The notes beneath the pieces are model-generated. The model was not told the origin of the DNA and did not search any database. It saw only the letters and a program-made list of their open reading frames with translations. The translations under genes and the position numbers were made by a program. A stretch of 64,000 nt of DNA from contig NC_071354.1 of NCBI RefSeq assembly GCF_943734655.1, positions 56,523,544 to 56,587,543 of the forward strand, read 5' to 3'. This DNA comes from Sabethes cyaneus (taxonomy: Eukaryota; Arthropoda; Insecta; Diptera; Culicidae). Shown piece by piece: positions 35,585 to 45,426 of the stretch (the first letter of the stretch is position 1; every line of letters starts with the position of its first letter).

Positions 35585-35755
35585 CTAATGATTATGCCAA
35601 TGTTTTTATGGTAAACGATGTTATGCCAAAAAACTACCTTACGCCAAAGAACGCCAAATTATGTTCCAGTATGCCTACCATCTATTATACCTAACGTCGA
35701 TTATGCCTAAAGTCCGTATGCCTAACCTCTGTATGCCTGACATCGCGCATATATT
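35585..35755 (-). repeat. TAGGCATA-motif repeat, right arm
   Basis: Contains ATTATGCCTAAAGTCCGTAT, the reverse complement of the left-arm phrase TTAGGCATACGAACTTTAGG apart from about two bases. ATTATACCTAACGTC, TATGCCTACC and TTATGCCAAA variants are spaced about 13 bp apart. Paired with 32305-32400. Confidence 0.7.
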
Positions 35756-35864
35756 ATTTCAATATAAAAGCGTCAAGACAAGATTAACACCGTCACTTGA
35801 AACTTTTATTGGTGTGTACCAATACGTGCAGTTTACGAGATGTTCATTTTGTGACAAATTCCGT

Positions 35865-35915
35865 AAATCTGTAGACTTCAAAGCGGCGTACGATTCAGTT
35901 AAGCAAAAGTTTCAG
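35865..35915 (+). pseudogene. Tiny RTE-like RT motif-A fragment
   Basis: The frame reads VDFKAAYDSVKQK, the motif-A signature of RTE-type RT, and diverges at once on both sides. It is probably an extreme truncation or remnant. Confidence 0.45.
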
Positions 35916-36329
35916 GTTTAGTGATGGCGATTTATTTGCTTCTTGTGATCGGCGGTTTTCGGCGAAAATAAATATCAACTTAAGTGCCAGTTTGTCCGTA
36001 CGTTTCGATATACTTACTGGCTTTCACTCATCATCTGCGGACAAAATTTTGTGACTTTACACTATACACTCTAAAGAGTAAAGAGATAGAGTGTATAGTA
36101 TACGCGGGGGACCGAGACGAAGCGCTCAATGAGAGGAGAGGTAAGAAAAAAGCTTATGGAAATTTTATGGCTTATGGAAAGTGGCTGGAAGAGACAGAAA
36201 GGGGCAGGGGGTGACCTCTTTTTTATAAGGGGAGGTTAAGTCCCCCATTGAATTATTGTTGAATTGTCCATTGAATTGAACTTTTGATAGTAACTCTGGC
36301 TTTTTATAAGATGGGAGGTCATATTCAAG

Positions 36330-37288
36330 TACGGGAACTGGGGGTAAAATGAACACCCTTAGCAATTTCGCCGTTTGCTCCCCCAGGAACCAACCAAATG
36401 CTGAACGCACTACATGAATTGAAAGCTGGATTCATATTCCACGCAGCAAAATATAAAGATGTTTGAAAAGGACGATTTGTCATGAAAAATTCCTTATTTT
36501 CGAAAGCGTCATATTTGAGCCGTTTTTTTCGATGGTTTTTTTCGTGTGGGTAAAATGAACATGCAGTGAGGGCAAAATGAACATGTCATGGAAAACTAAA
36601 GTTAACATGCAGTTTGGATAAATTAAACATTATTTTACTTTATCATTGTTCTACATAAGCTGTAGATATTCAACAAGGCTGTTGGAATTAAAATAGGACT
36701 CCACAAAGTTAACATAATGTATCTTCGCCACGTTCATACAATGCTTGACTGTCAACTCGTTTCATCGGTCATTTTCCGACATTTTTCGAGATACTCGATC
36801 ATTTTTATTGGTTGAATTGTAATTAGGTCGTGGTTGCTGATAAATGGAAAATAAAACATCATTATACACACTGTTCATTTTGCCCCCATAGTGAAGTAAT
36901 CATTTTGCCCCCAAAACACCAATTGTTTTCAAGTGTTTATTATAAACAAACAGTTGATAAAAATATTTGAAATTTTCGACAGATCCGCAGGACACTGATA
37001 AGCAAGCAACACTAAGTGATACCAATATTCGAAATTTAATTTGTTTCGCCAAAAATTATATACTAATAGTGAAAATTACCATCGGCGTCAAATTTCAACA
37101 AATATTTTTTACTTTTTCATTTTTTTTCACATTAGAAAGCTTAGGATCACCACATATTGTCTCAAACAGCTTGAAATACTTCTAGGAGAAGATACTTATT
37201 GATCTGGAACAGATCTTAATCGGTTTACTGGGAATTTGGCTACCTGTTCATTTTACCCATCCTGTTCATTTTGCCCACAGTTCCCCTA
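36330..37288. mobile_element. TA-flanked TIR element (GGGCAAAATGAACA motif), non-autonomous
   Basis: TA lies at both edges (36330-36331 and 37287-37288). The ends pair inverted: CGGGAACTGGGGGTAAAATG on the left with GGGGAACTGTGGGCAAAATG read inward from the right. The AAAATGAACA word recurs internally (36550, 36580 and, inverted, at about 36875, 36900 and 37250). No transposase frame. Its architecture parallels the element at 25004-25943: about 950 bp, TA flanks and repeated subterminal motif. Superfamily is inferred as Tc1/mariner-like. Confidence 0.75.
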
Positions 37289-37849
37289 CCTATATAAAAG
37301 TGAATGTATGTTTGTATGTGTGCATTGGATTCACCACCACCCCTCTGGAACGCTTGGAAGACTCGTCATCCGTACATGTTCCTTTATATTCCTTCATGCT
37401 CCATTTTTTTCTAAATTTTGTCGTAGTTTTTTTTCAGATATAGAGCCGACAATCGTAAAAATGAAATAATTAGTTGAAGCTAAGTTTATAAATTCTAAAA
37501 GATTGTAATTGTGTTAATCGTGAAAACTATAGTAAAATATTATTTTTATTTTGAAATAAAGATTCTGAAGATGGCTGAATAGGAAATCAGTAAGCCGAAA
37601 CGTAAAGAAAAGGGAATGTTTTTTCATCATATTCACCGAAAAATATCAATTTTAAATTGTACACACAATTTTGCTTCAGTTTTTAATTACTTTAATTGAA
37701 ATTTGTTCTAAATTCATTTTAATTTATTATAATTTTCCCATAACTTATTTTTGATGCTATTTAAAAGTCATGTCTGCCGTAAAATTGAGCCAAAACAAAA
37801 AGGAAAATAAGGACAATGGCTATTTAATTGTTTATTCCTCGGAAAATGA

Positions 37850-38420
37850 AGATCATTTGTCCCTAAATGGTTTATCAAAATTAAATTCATCAGTAAAACA
37901 ATTAAATTGTAGTACATATCATGGAGACAATGGAAGACCCGGTGCATCAAATTCGCTTGTTAACAGCTTGCAGGCAAATGGAGCTTGCGAAACTTGTCTG
38001 CGTCCGCTCAAAATACCTTAGCCATTAAACAACATTAAATATTGCTGATCATTCCGTGGAAGTTGACTTAAAGCATAACGAACAAAGTTTCGTTGTACGT
38101 TCTCTAGTCCACCGGTCCACATAAACTCGCACGGGTTCCAAACAATGATTGCAGACCCCCATGGTCACCTAGGGTCGAACGAGCAAAAAAAGCAGTGGAC
38201 CGAGAGTACTACCTTGTGGTACACCAGAAGTTGTACAAAACGTGGCCTATCCATGAGGTATGTTTTCAACTATCTATCAAATGATTTGAAACATCGAAAT
38301 TTGTCTGACTTTCTTAAAAGGATCACAAGGTTAACGACGTCAAAAGCACTCAAATACGTTACTCAGAATGGTAACTAAATTTGTTCCTACGGATCGTGAG
38401 GTAAGCATCTATGTTGCGCT
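37850..38420 (-). pseudogene. CR1/Jockey-group LINE RT relic
   Basis: The minus strand reads AFDVVNLVILLRK (motif A neighbourhood, about 38345), TYLMDRPRFVQ, then after a frame change TTSGVPQGSTLGPLLFLL (motif B, about 38215). A deletion removes the YADD box, and the thumb region follows with ENVQRNFVRYALSQLP (about 38075) and, in another frame, KLLTSEFDAP (about 37960). Order and spacing match the RT C-terminal half of CR1/Jockey-group LINEs. Non-functional. Confidence 0.75.
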
Positions 38421-41400
38421 GTGCTTATCTAATGCTAGCAGGCTGCAAATAAAATGTCTTTCATGATGGCCTTTAATCCCGTCTATTCAACATTAGTGTA
38501 TATTTCTCTTATAGCTTATGAAGTTACATTCCTGTTTCCCCTTGATATACCTAGAGTGGAAACTTATTTTAATTAAAGGAAATACAAACAAAACGTCGAG
38601 GCCAACTGATAGGCTAATATTATTACAAGTGTTTAATTACAGTAATTATTCTGTCTTCTACGATATTTCAACATATGCGAACAAATTATATTATTTAAAT
38701 TAACTTGCCAATTGGGTTTTGTTACATATGGTTTATAACCAGGATCGGTCATTAAAATCGCAATTAGACTATTATAAAATTCCAATTGTTATTTTAATTG
38801 TGCATTTCACATCAATCTAAAACTAGAATTTATGTGAATTAATTAATGCTTTAAATGAAAACTTGAGGTTTTTTTTGGCGTTAACCTTTTCTTTTTATAC
38901 AAACATTTAGTTGAACGTTTTACAATACATACTTTACTGGTCATGAGTTTCAGATAGACATGGGTATATTATCGAAATTTGTAACCAAAAAAGGATATTT
39001 CAAAATAATCTCCCAGTTTCATCCCTTTCGCTGATAGAGGCGGGTACCGTACCGCCGGGGCAAAGCCAAAGGCGCGTTCGCTCTCTTCGTTTGATGCTCA
39101 TTTATGAAAATCATCGTACAATCATCGTTGTCACAACTCGCGCGCATATTCTGGACGGGGGAAGAATCCATCCAGCCCCAAACCCGCCCGCACAATAAAC
39201 CAACCAGGCCAGCAGGGCTGGGATCGGAATAGGAATCGTGCATTTTGTCGCGCGCAAAACCGAAGGGGCCGGAGTTAAATGACAATCACCCGCGCCCGCT
39301 GCGCCGCTCAGCCGAGGCAGTCCGGGTAGTTTGTTCAACGTTTTTGTCAGCATTACTATTGGAACTGCTGTCTGCTGCCAGGGGCCCGCTCCCAGCTGAT
39401 GGGAAATGACTATACGCAAGCAAATGACAAAAGTGTAGTTCAATCGGTTTTCTGTGGTTTTTGATGGAATTCGGCCATTGCGTTGTGATGCTACAGCTGT
39501 CTAACGATGTACCAGGACGAATGGTTGCCTCCACTGACTGGAGACTTCTGCGTTAAATACCGGGAATTAGTTGAACGATTAGGTTTGCTGTATATCTACA
39601 AAACAGTAACCGAAAATGATGGGTGTGACTTTTGTCCTCAACCAGAAAGCGTCATAATTGCTGTTAATCATAAATGCGTTATAATTCATCAGTATCGAGG
39701 CCCATTAAGTGGTTACGACTTCTTTCCTGCTATTTCGTGACAACAGCCACTCCTAGCCAATTTGCGAAGGAACTTTGACAACATGGTTGTCCCATTCCAA
39801 GCGACTGAAATCAATTTTGCCGTAATCGTTCGAATTGAATTAATCTTTCCTGTGGGAGAAAGCTCTCTAGCTCTGCAACTGTCGCTCGAGTGACACCAGA
39901 ACGCAGGATACAGCAAAACACTCCGAAAGCAATTCCATTATATGCGGAATCAGCAGCAGCGCTTTCGCAAAGCCAACTCGCTAAAAACGTTAAAAACCGA
40001 GATAAACTCGGGGCTCTGTCTAAAATGGAAGACAGTTTGCCCATCCGCTGCACAGACACATCATCCATCATCCTGTCGACCCAGGAGGGTTGCGAGTCGA
40101 GACGGCGGAGCGCGTAGGACGCTGCTGCAATCACTCCATTACGTCATCAGGAATTATGGCCCTATACCGACAGCTGAAGGTTGCCAGTTCGAGTATCGAG
40201 CCGATGACATTGATGCCTTGCATTAGCCGACAAAAGATGCTACTCTGTGCTGTTCGGAACGGAAAACGATTGCCGGATTTTGTCTGCTCCTTTAACCATC
40301 CGTAGCTCTTCGAGCAGTTACCGTTTTATGGGTGCTGCCTTTTAAATTCGTTTCGCCATCATAGAAGAAAATGAACCGAAGTTTTTCATTTAATGATAAA
40401 TCATATCAATAACAATTTCATGGGTTCATCGAAGGATTCCCGTTAATTAAGACAAATTAGACGAAAGCAAATAACTGCTTTATCATTCGGAAAACATCAG
40501 TTCATCATTACGGCTTACCAGAAGTAATTACAAAGTTGAAATCTTTTCGAGACCAGTGAAAGATGGTGCCGTCGGCTTGTTTAATGCAACTTTGAGGTAC
40601 TTTTGAAATAAAATTCATTTAATCTTCTTACGGAGCGTGCGGGCATCGGCAAATGGATGTAACAAGCGTAAACAAGTACGTGCAGTTGTCTTTTCCGAAG
40701 CAGGAGTGAGAGACAGAGAGAGCAAGGCTGGAAAATGAATAAATATTTTCTTAAGAGAATTATTAATTACGAAAATTTGTTTTAATTTAACTTTTTCCTT
40801 TTTCCGCCCCGAAGTCTCCACCGGATTCCAGCGGGAGCATTGTCACTAGGTGCCTTCGCAGGGCAAGCGCTAGTAGCAACGCGCCAGCTTCCGCCTGCGA
40901 GGGGTGGTTTTGCTTTCCGTCATGCCGCTTTTATCTTTTCTATCCTGCAAACCCACAACGGCCGTCAGAGCACTGGCAGGCAGACCTATCGTTGGACTTT
41001 TGAGCAGTGTCTGTTTCTCAAAACTCTTCCCCAACCCTGTGCGCTGTCGAACAAACGTTCTTTCGACCATCTTCGTTCGCCAGCAGCCAGAAGATCTGCT
41101 CATTTCGCAGGAATAGCGCAATAAGAAACAAATGTTTTGCGTACTTAAGCTGTAATTAAGCACAAATTATAGTATAATCGACCATCCGTCCCAGGCTTCG
41201 CGGTCGTCAGTGGCAGTCGCGACCGTTTATGGTGCGATCCGGTAGCAACCGGCTGCGAAACAGGATCCGATGGCACTCGCTTCACTGCAATAAATAAAAA
41301 TGCGACTAACTTTTGTCGTTTTCCATTATATTTTTTTCTCTGCTGGCTGGTCCGGGAGATCCTGTTGCGCGTTGATATCAGCTACCGGACGCCACCGCCG

Positions 41401-42045
41401 TTCGAGGGGCGACTATCGGATACTGTACACCAGCCAGCCCAGCATAGGATGCCACAAGAGTACTCCACGCCACGTACCGGTTGATGACGGCGCGCGATGG
41501 CAGGAGTCACCGATGCGTCGACCGCTCTCGAAAGGCGATCCCATCCGGATGCTCGTTCGGGTGGGGATGGCTGGCTGCTAGTGCAACCGGTGCTGGCCGG
41601 ACCTCGGACCGGTTCCGGTGGGGAATGGGGAAACGGGGAAAAGCCCGGACTGGGTGCGGCAAATACAATTATAATTTGCATAAGCTTTTACGAGCGTTTT
41701 ATTACTGTTATTTTGCCCATCTATTTGGGTTGGTTTCTTACTTTTTGCTATTGTTTGGAAGTGTTAACGGGACTCGTTGCGTGATGGTAACGATTAGAAT
41801 AGTTTATGTCATTTGCTGCTTTCTTATGCTTAAGCGAGGTTGACGTATTTTAGAAGGTGTTAAGAGGAGCAAAATTTGACGTTGTTGCCGGTAGAAGATC
41901 TGCTAGAAATTTTGAATATTATATTTGTTTAATGAGTTTACGAATAGAATTCGGAGTAAAACATTAAAAGTGACAGTTTTGTTTTCTCGGAAGGTTAGAC
42001 CACTGCGACCATTATTTTGGTCTATTGTGGTCTTGACCGTGACAG
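38421..42045. other. Unassigned DNA
   Basis: No gene recognised. 39.0-41.6 kb is GC-richer with many short overlapping frames on both strands (for example 39811-40134 minus, 41481-41843 plus), none with domain features. It could be conserved non-coding or untranslated sequence. The rest is AT-rich. Confidence 0.4.
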
Positions 42046-42151
42046 CTCAAGTAACAATTTGGGTTTTATTACACTCTAATGATGGCATTACAGAAAAACT
42101 GGTCATGAAAACTGCAATAAAAATACAATAAAACACAATTGCTGCTTGAGA
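42046..42151. mobile_element. MITE family M2, copy 2
   Basis: CTCAAGTAACAATTTGGGTT through ACTCTAATGATGGCATTAC to CACAATTGCTGCTTGAG, 106 bp, aligned along its length with 23477-23584. Termini are inverted repeats. Non-coding. Confidence 0.85.
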
Positions 42152-42924
42152 GTTCAAAGATACCTTATAAATTGAAGCATTGGAGAACATCTCAACATCA
42201 TTCTTAACAATTTGAATGTCGATTAAATTATTTGGAAAAAACTAAACATGATACTAGTGTAATTTTGTTAATCTTTCCTGTGTTCAAGTTTTAAGCTCGC
42301 ATTTGTAGAATCGTAGCAGCCACAGACTGATGCCTCTGAAATAAAAATTCTAATCTAATCTAAACTCACATTTTTTAAATAGGACGAACTAGGTGGCAAT
42401 CGAAGGGAAGATAATAAAAATAAAAGCCTTTTTATCATTTTACAATTGTTTCCAAACATACATACAAAAATGTGGATGATCCTGGTCATAAAAAATATTA
42501 GATAAATTTGAAATATGCAGAATTTCTGCCCATTCAGTAAAGGCACAGTAAAGGTTCAGTGCAGCAAAGGCGTTAAAGAACGATATTATAGAGTGGTTCC
42601 AAGCTACTCCCTTGCGGGACAGCATATAATGAAGCAATGCTTTAAAAATTAAAAATCGTTTTCCCTTTATGGTGTGGTTGCTTTCTTGGTTTAAATTATA
42701 CTTACTTTCAACAGATCAGATTCAGATACAATAGAAATGTTTATCTATTGTCTGGTAAATTTATTGCAGCTTACCTGAAAGTAAAAGAAAAAGTATTGTT
42801 AATAAACTTACTGCAATTAATAATAGAATAAAATGTTTGTTTATTTCTTTAACTCCATCAAGATCAATAGGTAAAATTACACTAAAACAACAGTTAATAA
42901 AATAGCTGAAAACTAGAAACTGAA

Positions 42925-44612
42925 AACTAACTTAACTTGAAATTGGAATCCAAATTGAATTTTAAATTGACTTTGGACTAATTTTAACTTGAAGTCCCAC
43001 GAAATAAGACACATGAAATTAGAAATGACATTTTTCGTCTTATTCTCTCTCATGTCAAAGACGGGACAGAAGTCGTTTCTCTTTTCCAGTCCCTCTTTAC
43101 ACTTTTTGTTTCGGTTTTTCTCCTGACCTGTGCCGTTTTCATGGAGTTGCGCTTACTTTCTTTCCATTGTTCCTCTTTTTCTCTTGATAATAAAAAGTAA
43201 TTTGTTTTGTTTTGTTTTTTGTTTCACTCGTCTGTTTTTCTTCGTTCCTAACCCATTTCTAATTATTTTCTGTCCTGTTGTACCTCATGTCTTTCACTCG
43301 TTTTTTGTTATTTTGTTTCTCGTTCCTCTTTTTTTAGGTTTTTGTGTTTGTCTTTTTTATAGCTCTGATCATCTCCTTTCCTTCTCGTTTTTCGTCTAGT
43401 CTGTTCCGTTTTTTCCTTATAATGCTCCATTTTCCCGTATCTTCTCTCACGGGAGGTTTTGGCTCCTTTTTTCCCTTTCATGTCTTTTTCTTTTTTTAAT
43501 TACTATTTTTCGTCATATTCTAGTCCGTTTTAGTTCTAGGTTCAATCCGTTTTTCCTTCTTCTTTTTTCTGTTCCGTTCTTCCGTTGTTTTGTTCATCTT
43601 TCACCTTTTATATCCTGCTCGAATGGAGAAAAAACATTATCTCGTTTTTCGCCCTAGCTATTCTACTTCTTATTGTTGCACTTGCTCTTGTTTTCTGCTC
43701 CGTATCCCTTTCTCGTATTGGTTTTCTTCTTTTTCTTTTTCATTTTTCCTTTTTTCTGGTCGCTATATCCTCATTATCTGTTCCTTTTCTATTTTTTACC
43801 TATATAACTTTCGCCTTTATCCTGAGTCTTGATTTGCTTCTGTTCTTTTTGTTATTTTCTATCCCATTTGGATTTTTTTCTTTCTCCAGTACCGGTTTTC
43901 ATCTTGTATTGTTTTAACTCCTTTATCATCCCGTTTTTAGTTTTCGTCTATTTCGCTCTTCTTCTTATTAGGTCCAGTTTTTCCTCTTTTTCTGTCACGT
44001 TTTATTTTCATTTACGGTTTATACATTTTAGTCTTCCAGTTTCCTCTTATTCTCTCCATTTCTTAATCTATCGTTTTATCTTTTTTTCTATCCTCGTTTC
44101 TTCATTTTGCTACTACCGCATCTTCTCCTTTTCTTTTCCTCTTTTTCTATCCCATTTTTTACTCGGTTTTCTCCTTTCCTGTGTAGTTTATTCTCGTTTT
44201 TTGGTTTTCTTGATGGTTTATTTCTATCTCAATGTTCTTGTTTCCTCTTCCGTTTGTCACATTTGTCTTTTGCCACGTTTTCACTTCTTTCGCTCCGGTT
44301 TTCTTCTTTCCCACTTGTTTTTCTCATGTAATGTTTCGTTTCCCTTGCTAGTGAGTGTCACTTGCTATTTCATTTTCTCTCTCTCTCTCTCTCGTACACA
44401 CTCGCGCATACACACACACACCTACACACACACACACGTTTTCCTATCCCATTTGTCCAGTTTTCGTCATGTTTTCCGAAGTGCTTTTTTCCATTTTTTC
44501 CGGTCCATTTTTCCTTTTGTCTCATTTTCTTTTTGCCTCTATTACTGCAGAAGATGGCCTACCTTTAGATCCATCGGTAGTCCATCTGTGAGTATGCTAA
44601 GAAAATATGGAA
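42925..44612 (-). repeat. Composite repeat PR, copy 2 (inverted)
   Basis: Read on the minus strand, the order is a TCACAGATGGACTACCGATG leader (44570-44595), a purine-rich domain (44550 down to 43020), GAGAGAATAAGA (about 43045), a short junction related to ACTTCGTGTCTAATTTCGTG (about 42995-43020), then a few TTCAAGT..AATT minisatellite units. The leader matches 55546-55570 and the junction matches 13663 and 58700. On the plus strand it is almost all T and C, which creates long stop-poor frames (43585-43917, 43829-44644) that I reject as genes. Confidence 0.75.
44380..44440. repeat. TC and CA dinucleotide microsatellites
   Basis: A TC run of about 18 bp is followed, after TCGTACACACTCGCGCAT, by two CA runs. 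It lies inside the pyrimidine strand of composite repeat copy 2. Confidence 0.9.
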
Positions 44613-44890
44613 TAAATTCTGTGAATAGGTTAATTAGTGGATGAATTGGAATGATTTTCGTCGGAGAGCCCAATTTCATAAGCAGTTTTTGGGTCCAAAA
44701 GCGGGATTCTGATTGTAAAAATGTAAATACTGTACTTCTGTTGTTAATCTGAACACAGCGAATATATTTTCATGAACAAAATTTTTGTTTCAAACAAAAA
44801 AACTGCTTTGGAAATTGGCAGAATCGGTGACGACTAATTTCACCTTAATTGAGCGCACGGAATAGTTTCGTCATAGAACAAAAATATGCC

Positions 44891-45150
44891 TTGTTATGCA
44901 ATGCCAGGTGGAGTTCGCACCCACGATCTTTCGATCGGTACTCGACTGTTTTACTGACGAAACTACTGGCGCCTGTTATATCAAGTAGTGCAATACCTAA
45001 TTTTGTTACTGTTCTCCCGATTCAATCATCCCACATACGAATCACACATTCCTCTATGACGGTATTATTTTTTGTTTCTGCTGCCGAGAAGGTAAACTGC
45101 TATTTACTCTGTTAGTGCGATAGAAACTGTCAGTGCTGTTGCCGACGTCG
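44891..45150 (-). mobile_element. SINE-like block S2, copy 1
   Basis: Aligns with 55081-55348 over about 260 bp in the same orientation. On the minus strand a region near 44900-44975 has an A-box-like GGCGCCAGTAGTTTCGTCAG and a B-box-like GGGTGCGAACTCC, spaced as in a tRNA. Unusually, the promoter-like part is at the distal end of the shared block and about 170 bp of the conserved sequence lies upstream of it. It is probably tRNA-derived, but the direction of the element is not settled. Confidence 0.6.
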
Positions 45151-45426
45151 TCACGGCAAGTCTCGTGTTTATCTTGCTGTTGCTGAATATCCGATCGCCT
45201 TGGTAAGTTAGCCTTACATTATCAGAGTCGACCCTAAGCGCAAGGACATACTATAGTACTTATAGCCGTGCTAACCATTTGAAAAGAGGCAAGTGTTGCC
45301 AACCCTCACCAGATCACCGATGGTGTTAATCGAGGTTTATGTTCTGATCGGTTCTCGACCGGACTGTAATAAAGGTGGGGCACGTATATATTCCAGGTTG
45401 CCACAGCTTGGACACGCCAATGGTTA

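Noticed and set aside
43585..44644. Overlapping plus-strand frames of 110 and 271 codons that resemble membrane proteins
   Set aside because: Same artefact on the pyrimidine strand of composite repeat copy 2; apparent hydrophobic segments are due to Phe/Leu/Ser codons of TTT, CTT and TCT.
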